Positions 44,637 through 53,054 of a DNA stretch of 64,000 nt are shown here, in pieces. The translations under genes and the position numbers were made by a program. The stretch lies in contig NZ_AP023081.1 in the NCBI RefSeq assembly GCF_026072635.1, positions 1,758,501 through 1,822,500 of the forward strand, given 5' to 3'. This DNA comes from Pseudomonas solani (GTDB lineage: Bacteria > Pseudomonadota > Gammaproteobacteria > Pseudomonadales > Pseudomonadaceae). Under the pieces are notes generated by a model. It worked only from the letters and a program-made list of their open reading frames with translations. It ran no database searches and had not been told where the DNA came from. Every line of letters begins with the position of its first letter. Within the stretch, counting starts at the first letter, position 1.

Positions 44637-45229
44637 CAGAGCACGCCCTTGGTGGAGGGCATCTGGCCGGCCATGCGCGGGTCGAGCTCCACGGCCATGC
44701 GCAGCGCGCGGCCGAAGGCCTTGAACACGGTCTCGATCTGGTGGTGGGTGTTGTGGCCACGCAGGTTGTCGATGTGCATGGACACCAGGGCGTGGTTGAC
44801 GAAGCCCTGGAAGAACTCCTGGAACAGGTCGACATCGAAGCCACCGACCGTGGCACGGGTGAAGGGCACGTGCATCTGCAGGCCGGGGCGGCCGGAGAAG
44901 TCGATCACCACGCGCGACAGCGCTTCGTCCAGCGGCACATAGGAGTGGCCGTAGCGGACGATGCCTTTCTTGTCGCCGATGGCCTGGGTGAAGGCCTGGC
45001 CGAGGGTGATACCGACGTCTTCGACGGTGTGGTGGTCGTCGATATGCAGATCACCCTTGCACTCGATGTCCAGGTCGATCAGCCCATGGCGGGCGATCTG
45101 GTCGAGCATGTGCTCGAGGAAGGGCACGCCGATATCGAAGCGCGCCTTGCCAGTGCCATCCAGGTTGATCGAGACCTTGATCTGGGTCTCCAGGGTGTTG
45201 CGTTCGACGGATGCCTTACGTTCGGCCAT
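44636..45229 (-). CDS. hisB: Imidazoleglycerol-phosphate dehydratase
   Basis: A 197-residue monofunctional dehydratase (not fused to the phosphatase as in E. coli) for histidine synthesis. The paired metal-binding motifs are DDHHTVEDVGITLGQA and NTHHQIETVFKAFGRA. The N-terminus MAERKASVERNTLETQIKVS is as in P. aeruginosa. GGAG lies 7 bases before the ATG at 45229. It is the first gene of the cluster and is preceded by a promoter at 45267-45296. Confidence 0.97.
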   Translation of the reverse strand: MAERKASVERNTLETQIKVSINLDGTGKARFDIGVPFLEHMLDQIARHGLIDLDIECKGDLHIDDHHTVEDVGITLGQAFTQAIGDKKGIVRYGHSYVPLDEALSRVVIDFSGRPGLQMHVPFTRATVGGFDVDLFQEFFQGFVNHALVSMHIDNLRGHNTHHQIETVFKAFGRALRMAVELDPRMAGQMPSTKGVL

Positions 45230-45266
45230 CACCAGCTCCGCAAAATCATTGGGCAAAAGGGGCGAC

Positions 45267-45296
45267 ATTATAGGCCGAGAATGCGACGGGCTTGAA
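45267..45296 (-). promoter_or_regulatory. Promoter of the hisB cluster
   Basis: On the minus strand, TTCAAG (45296-45291), an 18-base gap and a perfect TATAAT (45272-45267). Transcription would start about 30 bases before hisB. No his leader peptide or attenuator is seen. Confidence 0.65.
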
Positions 45297-45333
45297 GCCG
45301 ATCGGCGGGAGGACTACAGGGGGCCGAAACGCA

Positions 45334-45358
45334 CGGGGCCGACATGAAGTCGGCCCCG
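45334..45358. terminator. Hairpin after the OFA transporter
   Basis: A perfect 10-bp stem CGGGGCCGAC/GTCGGCCCCG (45334-45343 with 45349-45358), 20 bases past the stop of the minus-strand transporter. No clear T-run. Confidence 0.6.
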
Positions 45359-45378
45359 GCGATTCACAGGTGTGGCAC

Positions 45379-47037
45379 TCAGCTGAACAGCGCGGCTGTC
45401 TTCTGCAGGGTGATCCACACGCCCCAGGCCAGCGGCAGGCCCACGGCCAGCCAGGCCGCGATCACCAGCGGCTTGCTGGACGGGTCGGCCGACCATTCCA
45501 GGTCCGCGGCTTCCTTGGCGGCGTCATGGCCGATGGCACGCTCGGCGGCCAGTTCGGCGTCGGTCATGAAGTACTTCGGATCCACCGGGCGCACCAGCAT
45601 GTTGCAGATGAAGCCCAGCACCAGCAGGCCGGCGAGGATGTACAGGGTGATGTCGTACGCCGCAGCGCGTTCGACGCCGATGCTCAGCTGGTACTCGCGG
45701 ATGTAGTTCACCAGTACCGGGCCGAGGATGCCGGCGAAAGCCCAGGCGGTCAGCAGGCGACCGTGGATGGCACCGACCATCTGGGTGCCGAACAGGTCCG
45801 CCAGGTAGGCCGGCACGGTGGCGAAGCCGCCGCCGTACATGGACAGGATCAGGCAGAAGCAGAACACGAAGAACGCGACGCTGCCCAGGTGGCCGGTCCA
45901 GGGCACCAGTGCGTAGAGCACGAAGCCGAGGGCGAAGAACACGAAGTAGGTCGCCTTGCGGCCGATCAGGTCGGAGAAGGACGCCCAGAAGAAGCGGCCA
46001 CCGATGTTGAACAGGCTCAGCAGGCCGGTGAAGCCCGCCGCGATGGCGGCGATCTGCGCCAGTTGGGCGGCATCCAGCTGGTTGAAGCTCAGGTGGTTGC
46101 CGATCAGCTTGCCGGCGAAGACTTCCTGCAGCAGCGGGGACGCCATGCCGATGATGCCTATGCCGGCGGACACGTTGAGGCAGAGCACGGCCCAGACCAG
46201 CCAGAACTGCGGAGTTTTCCACGCGGTGTTCACATGGACGTGGCCCTTGGTGATCATCGCGTTGTTGGCTTTCTTCACCGGCGCGGTCCAGCCCTTGGGC
46301 TTCCAGCCGGTCGGCGGCACGCGGTAGGCCAGGGCGCCACCGACCATGAAGACGAAGTAGATCGCCGCCATGACCACGAAGCTCTGCCAGACGCCAACGC
46401 TATCGGCGGAGGCGAAGTGGCTCATCAGTTCGGCAGCCAGGGGCGCACCGACCATGGCACCACCGCCGAAGCCCATGATCGCCATGCCGGTAGCCATGCC
46501 GCGCTTGTCCGGGAACCACTTGATAAGGGTCGAGACCGGCGAGATATAGCCGAGGCCGAGCCCGATACCGCCGATCACGCCCAGGCCCACCCACATCAGC
46601 CAGATCTGGTGGATGTAGACGCCGAAGGCGGAAATCAGCAGGCCACCGCACCAGCAGAAGGCCGAAACCAGGCCCGCCTTGCGCGGCCCCGCGTGCTCCA
46701 GCCAGCCACCCCAGATGGCGGCCGAGCAGCCGAGGAAGATGAAGAACAGGGTGTAGATCCAGCCGAGCATCGAGATCTGCCAGTCGCAATCGCTGGCGAA
46801 GACCTGGGCGAAGAAGCCCAGCTCAGGGGCGCAGGCGACCGGCGCGGTGACGCCGATGGCCTTGGACAGGGGCAGCCAGAACACGGAGAAACCGTAGGCC
46901 ATGCCGATGCACAGGTGGATGGCGAGGGCCGCCGGCGGAACCAGCCAGCGGTTGAAGCCCTGTCGGGCCACCGTCCGTTCCTTCGACAGGAACGCCGGCC
47001 GGGCGGCCTTGCCGTCCAGACTCAAGGTACTGCTCAT
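45379..47037 (-). CDS. MFS transporter, OFA (oxalate/formate antiporter) family
   Basis: A 552-residue inner-membrane protein with about 12 membrane segments and a cytosolic N-terminal extension of about 25 residues. Family-like stretches include GMAYGFSVFWLPLSKAIG, SMLGWIYTLFFIFLGCSAAI, GIGLGLGYISPVSTLIKWFP, and RGMATGMAIMGFGGGAMVGA. OFA proteins exchange small carboxylates. The sequence contains a stretch with two cysteines (ACAPELGFFAQVFASDCDW) in the first periplasmic loop. Substrate cannot be assigned. It is preceded by a divergent GNAT-type gene and followed by a hairpin. Confidence 0.87.
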   Translation of the reverse strand: MSSTLSLDGKAARPAFLSKERTVARQGFNRWLVPPAALAIHLCIGMAYGFSVFWLPLSKAIGVTAPVACAPELGFFAQVFASDCDWQISMLGWIYTLFFIFLGCSAAIWGGWLEHAGPRKAGLVSAFCWCGGLLISAFGVYIHQIWLMWVGLGVIGGIGLGLGYISPVSTLIKWFPDKRGMATGMAIMGFGGGAMVGAPLAAELMSHFASADSVGVWQSFVVMAAIYFVFMVGGALAYRVPPTGWKPKGWTAPVKKANNAMITKGHVHVNTAWKTPQFWLVWAVLCLNVSAGIGIIGMASPLLQEVFAGKLIGNHLSFNQLDAAQLAQIAAIAAGFTGLLSLFNIGGRFFWASFSDLIGRKATYFVFFALGFVLYALVPWTGHLGSVAFFVFCFCLILSMYGGGFATVPAYLADLFGTQMVGAIHGRLLTAWAFAGILGPVLVNYIREYQLSIGVERAAAYDITLYILAGLLVLGFICNMLVRPVDPKYFMTDAELAAERAIGHDAAKEAADLEWSADPSSKPLVIAAWLAVGLPLAWGVWITLQKTAALFS

Positions 47038-47197
47038 TGATTATTTATCCTTTATAGGTGCACGCAGGTGGGCGGCCCGTACAAAACTGGTTGCTCCCCA
47101 AGCACGGGCCACACGCAAAACCGCAAGTCCCACGAGACTGCGGCATTGCGTCGCGTATTATCCCGCCGTCACCGCCCGCGCCTCAATAAGGACACGC

Positions 47198-47596
47198 ATG
47201 CCCGTCATCGTCGAAACACCCGACCGAATCAGCGACCAGGACAGGAATGACCTCGCCCGCATCTACGCCGACGCCCCGGAATGGCTGTTCGCACCTTTTG
47301 CCGGGACTGAGGACCTGGTCACATCCGCGCTCGCCGAAGGCAGCCTGGTGACCGGCCGCTTCAACGATCGCCTGCTGGGCGCAGCCCTGCTGCAGCGGGG
47401 CGAAGGCCACTGGCAGCTGTCCCACCTATGCGTGCGCACCATCACCCGCCAGCGCGGCGTGGCCCGGCGCCTGCTCGACGAAGCCCAGCGCATGGCCCGC
47501 GAAGCCGGCTGCGAACTGCGCCTGGCCGCCCCCGCCGGGCACCTGGAAAGCCAGGCCCTGGCCGCCCGCGCCCACCTACCGCTCGTCAGTTTCTGA
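47198..47596 (+). CDS. GNAT-fold protein of the PanZ acetyl-CoA sensor type
   Basis: A 132-residue protein with a GNAT fold. The central acetyl-CoA-binding loop reads CVRTITRQRGVARRLLDEAQ (Q/RxxGxx-type). The N-terminal part (DQDRNDLARIYADAPEWLFA) and short length resemble PanZ-like proteins, which in enteric bacteria bind PanD and promote its self-cleavage. No panD is nearby, so the role is uncertain; a small N-acetyltransferase is the alternative. AAGGA lies 5 bases before the ATG at 47198. Divergent from the OFA transporter, with which it shares 160 bp of intergenic DNA. Confidence 0.78.
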   Translation: MPVIVETPDRISDQDRNDLARIYADAPEWLFAPFAGTEDLVTSALAEGSLVTGRFNDRLLGAALLQRGEGHWQLSHLCVRTITRQRGVARRLLDEAQRMAREAGCELRLAAPAGHLESQALAARAHLPLVSF

Positions 47597-47599
47597 GCC

Positions 47600-48817
47600 T
47601 CAGGCCGTCGCGGCGCCCTGCGCCGTGCGGCCCAGCAGCATCAGCCAGGCCAGGCTGCCCAGGCACACCCCCACCAGCACCAGCACCAGCCACCAGAGCC
47701 CCGGCGCCAGCCAGGCGCCCCAGCCCAGCGCCAGGCCGGCCATGGCCACCAGGCGCAGCGCCTCGACCCGCCAGAGATTGCCGCGCCCCTCGAACAGCAG
47801 CCCCAGGCTCAGGCATCCGGAAAGGATCGCCACCACCAGCAGCCACGGTTCCCACACCGCCGCGCGACGTACGCAGGCGAGAAACCCCAGCGCCAGCAGG
47901 TTGATCAACAGGAACTGCACGAAGGCATAGGCCACCAGTTGCCGGGGGTAGGCGCTCTCGAAACGCTCGTCGGTCATCTTCGGCCAGGGCCGCTCGCGCA
48001 CATCCGCCGGGCGCCAGCCGGTGGGCATCCACCACAGGCGCAGCTTGTCCCACCAGGAACGGGTCGCCCGGGCGTCGTCCCAGAGCAGCCGCCACCAGCT
48101 GAACTGCAGGCGGATCGGGTCGAAGGTGCGCACCGGCGTGGTCACCCCGTAGATCACCGGCTCGCGCTCCTCGGTGAAGGTGCCGAAGAGCTTGTCCCAG
48201 AGGATGAACACGCCGCCGTGGTTGCGATCGATGTAGCAATCGTTCTGGCCGTGATGCACGCGGTGCAGCGAAGGCGTCACCAACACCTTCTCCAGCCAGC
48301 CGAGCTGGCCCACATGCTGGCTGTGGATCCAGAACTGGTAGGTCAGTTGCACGCCCAGCAGCACCAGGAACAGTGGCAGGGGCAAGCCGAGCAGCGCCAG
48401 CGGCAGGTAGAAGGGCCAATCGAAGGCGGTCTGGAAGGCGCCCTTGCGCAGCGCGGTGGACAGGTTGAAGTCCTCGCTGGAGTGGTGCGGCTGGTGCGCC
48501 CCCCACAGCAGGTTGTAGCGATGCAGGGTGCGATGGGCCCAGTAGAAGCAGAAATCCACCGCGATGAAGCCGCCCAGCCAGACCCAGGGCGACGCCGCAT
48601 CCAGCTCCAGCAGCCGCCCGTGCTCGTAGAGCCAGGCGTAGGGCAGCACCAGCAGCAGGCGCAGCGGCCCTTCCAGCAGCACTCGCAATACGGCGGTGTT
48701 GATGCTGGTGGCGGCGTCCGCCAGGCGATAGGTGGAGCGGCCGGAATGCCGCTCGTAGGCGAGCTCCAGCAGCATCAGCAGGATGTAGAGCGGGAAGGCC
48801 AGCACCGCCACGTTCAT
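47600..48817 (-). CDS. Sterol desaturase / fatty acid hydroxylase family membrane protein
   Basis: A 405-residue polytopic membrane enzyme of the FA_hydroxylase family. Histidine clusters that hold the di-iron centre are HRTLH (95-99), HQPHH (108-112), WIHSQH (about 163-168) and HRVHH (185-189). About seven hydrophobic segments are present, with three or four in the C-terminal 130 residues that follow the catalytic half. This layout resembles alkylglycerol monooxygenase-like proteins. Substrate unknown. GAGG lies 5-6 bases before the ATG at 48817. Convergent with the GNAT gene, 3 bases apart. Divergent from the asmA-like gene. Confidence 0.85.
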   Translation of the reverse strand: MNVAVLAFPLYILLMLLELAYERHSGRSTYRLADAATSINTAVLRVLLEGPLRLLLVLPYAWLYEHGRLLELDAASPWVWLGGFIAVDFCFYWAHRTLHRYNLLWGAHQPHHSSEDFNLSTALRKGAFQTAFDWPFYLPLALLGLPLPLFLVLLGVQLTYQFWIHSQHVGQLGWLEKVLVTPSLHRVHHGQNDCYIDRNHGGVFILWDKLFGTFTEEREPVIYGVTTPVRTFDPIRLQFSWWRLLWDDARATRSWWDKLRLWWMPTGWRPADVRERPWPKMTDERFESAYPRQLVAYAFVQFLLINLLALGFLACVRRAAVWEPWLLVVAILSGCLSLGLLFEGRGNLWRVEALRLVAMAGLALGWGAWLAPGLWWLVLVLVGVCLGSLAWLMLLGRTAQGAATA

Positions 48818-49037
48818 GGGCACCTCGTCATTGTCATTGTCGTACCTGTGCCGGCCAGACTAGATCAGCGCCCCACCGCCCTTCCCGACCGCTCGCGCCA
48901 AATGCCGGTGCAGCGCGCGCCAGGTTCGCTGGGGCAGGCGGTGAACCGCCGGGCGATTTCATCATCCAAACAGCTGACCTCGCTGGCGCTATACTCGGCG
49001 CCCTCACTCCACATGCACCCACCACAAGGACTCGTCC

Positions 49038-51263
49038 ATGAAATCCATCGGCAAAATCCTGGGCCTCTTCCTCCTCGGACTGTTGCTGATCATCGTGGCG
49101 CTGGGCTTCGCCCTGACCCACCTGTTCGATCCTAACGACTACAAGGACGAGATCCGCCAGATCGCCCGCGACAAGGCCAACCTGGAACTCGACCTCAAGG
49201 GCGACATCGGCTGGAGCCTGTTCCCCTGGCTGGGCCTGGAGCTGCACGACACCACCCTGGCCAGCGCCGCCACCCCCGACAAACCCTTCGCCGACCTGCA
49301 GATGCTCGGCCTCTCCGTGCGCGTGCTGCCGCTGCTGCGCAAGGAAGTGCAGATGAGCGACATCCGCGTCGAAGGCCTCAACCTCACCCTGGTGCGGGAC
49401 GAAAAGGGCCACGGCAACTGGGAAGACATCGGCCGCCCGGCACAGACCGCCCAAGCCGCGCCTGCCGACGCCGCCAAGCCCGGCACCCCGGCAGAAACCC
49501 CGGCGCAGCAGCCCGACAACGCCCCGGCGCGCCCGATCAAGCTGGATATCGACAGCCTCACGGTGAACAACGCCCGCGTCGACTACACCGACGCCAAGAC
49601 CGGCAAGCAATACAGCGCCGAAAGCATCGAGCTGACCACCGGCGCCATCCGTGAAGCCGCCAGCATCCCCTTCAAGCTCACCGCCTTCTTCGGCAGCAAC
49701 CAGCCGCTGATGCGCGCCAAGACCGAACTGGCCGCCAGCCTGCGCTTCGACCGCGCCCTCAAGCGCTACCAGCTCGAAGACGCCAAGCTCAGCGGCGAAG
49801 CCTCGGGCGAGCCGCTCAAGGGCAAGACCCTCACTTTCAACGCCCAGGGCCAGCTGCTGGCCGACCTCGCCGCCAACGTCGCCGAGTGGAACGGACTGAA
49901 GCTCTCCGCCAACCAGTTGCGCGCCCTGGGTGAACTCAAGGTGCATGACCTGGACAAGACCCCGCGCCTGGAAGGTGGCCTGTCCATCGCCCAGCTCGAC
50001 CTGCGTGAATTCCTCACCGGGCTCGGCGTCGAACTGCCCGCCATGCAGGACGCCAGCACCCTGAAGAAATTCGAGCTGGCCGCCAAGCTGGCCGGCACGC
50101 CCACCAGCCTCGCCCTGGAGCAGCTCAACCTGAAGCTGGACGACAGCACCTTCAGCGGCCGCATGGCCATCGCCGATCTCGACAAGCAAGCTCTGCGCGT
50201 GCAGCTCAAGGGCGACAAGCTCGACCTAGACCGCTACCTGCCGCCGAAGAAGAAGGACAAGGACACCAGTGCCCGCCAGGCCGAAGTGCAAGGCGCCGTC
50301 GCCGCTGCCGGCCAGGCCGGCACCACGCCGCTGCCCGACAAGCCCAGCCAGCACGCCTGGAGCGAAGAGCCGGTACTGCCCCTGGAGCCCCTGCGCAAAC
50401 TCGACCTGGAAGCCGACCTCGTCTTCGGCCAACTGACCTTCGACAAGCTGCCCCTGGGCGATGCCCGCCTCAAAGCTCGCGGCAAAGGCGGCCTGATCGA
50501 GCTGGAGCAGATGCGCGGCGCCCTCTACGGCGGTGATTTCGAAGCCAAGGCCAGCCTCGACGTGCGTCCCCCGGTACCGCTGCTGGCCGCGCAGAAGCGC
50601 ATCAACCACATCCCGGTGGAGAAGATCCTCACCGCCCTGGAGCAGAAGCCACCGGTACGAGGCGCCCTGGACCTGAGCGCCGACATCACCACCAGCGGCA
50701 ACAGCCAGAAAGCCTGGGTCGACGGCCTCAACGGCACCGCCAGCTTCGTCCTCAACGACGGCGCGCTGCTCGACGCCAACCTCGAACAGCAACTGTGCCA
50801 GGGCATCGCCACCCTCAACCGCAAGGCCCTCACCACCACCTACAGCGGCAAGGAAACCCCCTTCGAGCAGCTGCAGGGCAGCCTGGTGTTCAACCGTGGC
50901 GTCGCCAGCAACCCCGACCTCAAGGCACGCATTCCCGGCCTCAGCCTGAACGGCAACGGTGATGTGGACCTGCGCGTGCTTGGCCTCGACTACCGCGTCG
51001 GCATCACCATCGAAGGCGACAAGGGCGAAATGCCCGACCCGGCCTGCCAGGTGAACAAGCGCTACGTCGGCATCGAATGGCCGCTGCACTGCCGTGGCCC
51101 GCTGGAGATCGGCGCCAAGGCCTGCCGCCTGGACAAGGACGGCATGGGCAAGATCGCCGCCAAGCTGGCCGGCGACAAGATCAGCGAGAAGCTCGAAGAA
51201 AAGCTGGGCGACAAGGTCAGCCCGGAACTCAAGGACGCACTCAAGGGGCTGTTCAAGCGATGA
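49038..51263 (+). CDS. AsmA family protein
   Basis: A 741-residue envelope protein anchored by an N-terminal membrane segment (about residues 5-27, GKILGLFLLGLLLIIVALGF) with a long periplasmic part. AsmA-like sequence is seen at FPWLGLELHDTTLASAATP, SVRVLPLLRKEVQMSDIRVE and the C-terminal GSLVFNRGVASNPDLKARIP. A low-complexity linker rich in Ala, Pro and Gln lies near 140-165. AsmA proteins are thought to form grooves for lipid transport to the outer membrane. The C-terminus is charged (KISEKLEEKLGDKVSPELKD). The stop overlaps the mutY start by 4 bases (ATGA), giving an asmA-mutY-yggX operon, as in P. aeruginosa. Confidence 0.93.
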   Translation: MKSIGKILGLFLLGLLLIIVALGFALTHLFDPNDYKDEIRQIARDKANLELDLKGDIGWSLFPWLGLELHDTTLASAATPDKPFADLQMLGLSVRVLPLLRKEVQMSDIRVEGLNLTLVRDEKGHGNWEDIGRPAQTAQAAPADAAKPGTPAETPAQQPDNAPARPIKLDIDSLTVNNARVDYTDAKTGKQYSAESIELTTGAIREAASIPFKLTAFFGSNQPLMRAKTELAASLRFDRALKRYQLEDAKLSGEASGEPLKGKTLTFNAQGQLLADLAANVAEWNGLKLSANQLRALGELKVHDLDKTPRLEGGLSIAQLDLREFLTGLGVELPAMQDASTLKKFELAAKLAGTPTSLALEQLNLKLDDSTFSGRMAIADLDKQALRVQLKGDKLDLDRYLPPKKKDKDTSARQAEVQGAVAAAGQAGTTPLPDKPSQHAWSEEPVLPLEPLRKLDLEADLVFGQLTFDKLPLGDARLKARGKGGLIELEQMRGALYGGDFEAKASLDVRPPVPLLAAQKRINHIPVEKILTALEQKPPVRGALDLSADITTSGNSQKAWVDGLNGTASFVLNDGALLDANLEQQLCQGIATLNRKALTTTYSGKETPFEQLQGSLVFNRGVASNPDLKARIPGLSLNGNGDVDLRVLGLDYRVGITIEGDKGEMPDPACQVNKRYVGIEWPLHCRGPLEIGAKACRLDKDGMGKIAAKLAGDKISEKLEEKLGDKVSPELKDALKGLFKR

Positions 51264-52327
51264 GCCCCGAGCAATTTTCCAGCGCCGTCCTCGACTGGTA
51301 CGACCGCCACGGCCGCCACGACCTGCCCTGGCAGCTGGGCATCACCCCGTACCGCGTCTGGGTCTCCGAAATCATGCTGCAGCAGACCCAGGTCAGCACC
51401 GTGCTCGGCTACTTCGACCGCTTCATGGCCGCCCTGCCCACCGTGCGCGACCTGGCCGAAGCCCCCGAGGACGAAGTGCTGCACCTGTGGACCGGCCTGG
51501 GCTACTACACCCGCGCACGCAACCTGCAGAAGACCGCGAAGATCGTCATGGAGCAGCACGGCGGCGAGTTCCCCCGCGATGTCGAACAGCTCGCCGAGCT
51601 GCCCGGCATCGGCCGCTCCACCGCCGGGGCCATCGCCAGCCTGTCCATGGGCCTGCGCGCGCCTATCCTCGACGGCAACGTCAAGCGCGTGCTGGCCCGC
51701 TACGTCGCCCAGGAGGGCTACCCGGGCGAGCCCAAGGTGGCCAAGCAGCTGTGGGCGGTGGCCGAGCGCTTCCTGCCCCGGGAGCGGGTGAACAACTACA
51801 CCCAGGCGATGATGGACCTGGGCGCCACCCTCTGTACCCGCAGCAAGCCCAGCTGCCTGCTGTGCCCGCTGCAGAGCGGCTGCCAGGCGCACCTGCTGGG
51901 GCTGGAGATCCGCTACCCGATCCCCAAGCCGCGCAAGGAGCTGCCGCAGAAGCGCACCCTGATGCCCATCCTGGCTAACCGCGAAGGCGCCATCCTCCTC
52001 TACCGCCGCCCCTCCACCGGGCTCTGGGGAGGGCTCTGGAGCCTGCCGGAGCTGGACGACCTGGCCGCCCTCGACCCTATCGCCAGCCAGCACGCCCTGC
52101 GCCTGGGCGAACGCGAGGCGCTGCCGGAGCTGACCCACACCTTCAGCCACTTCCAGCTGGCCATCGAACCCTGGCTGGTGCACGTGGAAGGCGACCAAGG
52201 CGTCGTGGCCGATGCCGACTGGCTCTGGTATAACCTCGCCACCCCGCCGCGCCTGGGCCTCGCCGCCCCGGTGAAGAAGCTGCTCAAGCGCGCGGCCGAT
52301 GTATTGAATGCAGGAGAAAAGCCATGA
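51260..52327 (+). CDS. mutY: Adenine DNA glycosylase MutY
   Basis: A 355-residue base-excision repair enzyme that removes adenine opposite 8-oxoguanine. Catalytic Glu37 (EIMLQQTQV) and Asp138 (ILDGNVKRV) are at the same numbers as in E. coli. The helix-hairpin-helix is LPGIGRSTAGAIAS. The iron-sulfur cluster cysteines are in CTRSKPSCLLCPLQSGC (C-x6-C-x2-C-x5-C). A NUDIX-like C-terminal domain (about 230-345) recognises the lesion. It is coupled by 4-base overlaps to both neighbours. Confidence 0.97.
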   Translation: MSPEQFSSAVLDWYDRHGRHDLPWQLGITPYRVWVSEIMLQQTQVSTVLGYFDRFMAALPTVRDLAEAPEDEVLHLWTGLGYYTRARNLQKTAKIVMEQHGGEFPRDVEQLAELPGIGRSTAGAIASLSMGLRAPILDGNVKRVLARYVAQEGYPGEPKVAKQLWAVAERFLPRERVNNYTQAMMDLGATLCTRSKPSCLLCPLQSGCQAHLLGLEIRYPIPKPRKELPQKRTLMPILANREGAILLYRRPSTGLWGGLWSLPELDDLAALDPIASQHALRLGEREALPELTHTFSHFQLAIEPWLVHVEGDQGVVADADWLWYNLATPPRLGLAAPVKKLLKRAADVLNAGEKP

Positions 52328-52596
52328 CCCGCACCGTCAAGTGCCGCAAGTACAACGAAGAACTGCCCGGCCTCGACCGCCCGCCCTACCCCGGCGCCAA
52401 GGGCGAAGACATCTTCAACAACGTCTCGAAGAAAGCCTGGGACGAATGGCAGAAACACCAGACCCTGCTGATCAACGAACGTCGCCTGAACATGATGAAC
52501 GCCGAAGACCGCAAGTTCCTCCAGGCCGAGATGGACAAGTTCTTCTCCGGCGAGGAATACGCCCAGGCGGACGGTTATGTACCCCCGAGCGCGTAA
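52324..52596 (+). CDS. yggX: Oxidative damage protection / iron-trafficking protein YggX
   Basis: A 90-residue cytosolic protein: MTRTVKCRKYNEELPGLDRP, DIFNNVSKKAWDEWQKHQTL and NEDRKFLQAEMDKF-like AEDRKFLQAEMDKFFSGE are the family signatures. It protects iron-sulfur proteins against oxidative damage. The single Cys7 is conserved. It is the last gene of the asmA-mutY-yggX operon and overlaps mutY by 4 bases. Confidence 0.97.
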   Translation: MTRTVKCRKYNEELPGLDRPPYPGAKGEDIFNNVSKKAWDEWQKHQTLLINERRLNMMNAEDRKFLQAEMDKFFSGEEYAQADGYVPPSA

Positions 52597-52633
52597 GCGC
52601 CCGTAAAGGCTGAAAAATTTTTTCGAAACACGC

Positions 52634-52662
52634 TTGACGACCCCCTCTGAAATCCGTTTAAT
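52634..52662 (+). promoter_or_regulatory. Promoter of tRNA-Phe
   Basis: TTGACG (52634-52639), a 17-base gap and TTTAAT (52657-52662), 11 bases before the tRNA. Confidence 0.8.
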
Positions 52663-52673
52663 AGCGCCCCGTT

Positions 52674-52749
52674 GCCCAGGTAGCTCAGTTGGTAGAGCAG
52701 GGGATTGAAAATCCCCGTGTCGGCGGTTCGATTCCGTCCCTGGGCACCA
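52674..52749 (+). tRNA. tRNA-Phe (GAA)
   Basis: A 76-base tRNA with CCA encoded. The acceptor arms GCCCAGG (52674-52680) and CCTGGGC (52739-52745) pair fully. The D-arm is TAGCTCAGTTGGTAGAGCA, the anticodon loop TTGAAAA with GAA at 52707-52709, and the T-loop GGTTCGATTCC. A terminator follows. Confidence 0.98.
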
Positions 52750-52794
52750 CCTTCAAGCTTTCAGGTGGTGCTGGCATCAGCTGGAAGCAAACAG

Positions 52795-52819
52795 AAAACC
52801 CGCCTAGTGCGGGTTTTTT
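52795..52819 (+). terminator. Terminator after tRNA-Phe
   Basis: A 9-bp stem AAAACCCGC/GCGGGTTTT (52795-52803 with 52809-52817) and a T-run. Confidence 0.88.
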
Positions 52820-52919
52820 GTTGCCTGCGATTCAGCATCGGCAGACGCCAATCCGAGTTTCTGTTTGAACGCCCTCACGCCGGTCAGGCTCGAAACAGCA
52901 TGACCCGAGGAGGTGCGAC

Positions 52920-53048
52920 ATGACTGGAAAAGACGACCTGCCGGTGGACAAGGACCCGCAGAGCCCCGGCCGCGATCCCGAACCCGTGGACCCAGATCGC
53001 GATGACGGCGAGCAGCCCCGCGACCCGGACGAGTCGCAGGTGGAGTGA
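52920..53048 (+). CDS. Small acidic proline-rich protein (42 residues)
   Basis: A short ORF with an excellent ribosome binding site (GAGGAGGTG, about 5 bases before the ATG at 52920). The peptide begins MTGKDDLPVDKDPQSPGRDP and continues with Asp-Pro-rich sequence, in all about 13 Asp or Glu and 8 Pro in 42 residues. It should be disordered. It ends 6 bases from the stop of the convergent REC-kinase gene. I know no named family. Codon use is normal for the genome. Such small acidic proteins are often missed in annotation; it could also be a chance ORF, but the ribosome binding site and GC-rich third positions favour a real gene. Confidence 0.6.
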   Translation: MTGKDDLPVDKDPQSPGRDPEPVDPDRDDGEQPRDPDESQVE

Positions 53049-53054
53049 AAGGCG

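Noticed and set aside
52750..52919. A phage or island attachment site at tRNA-Phe
   Set aside because: No integrase and no repeat of the tRNA 3' end were noticed in the 11 kb downstream; the neighbouring genes look chromosomal.
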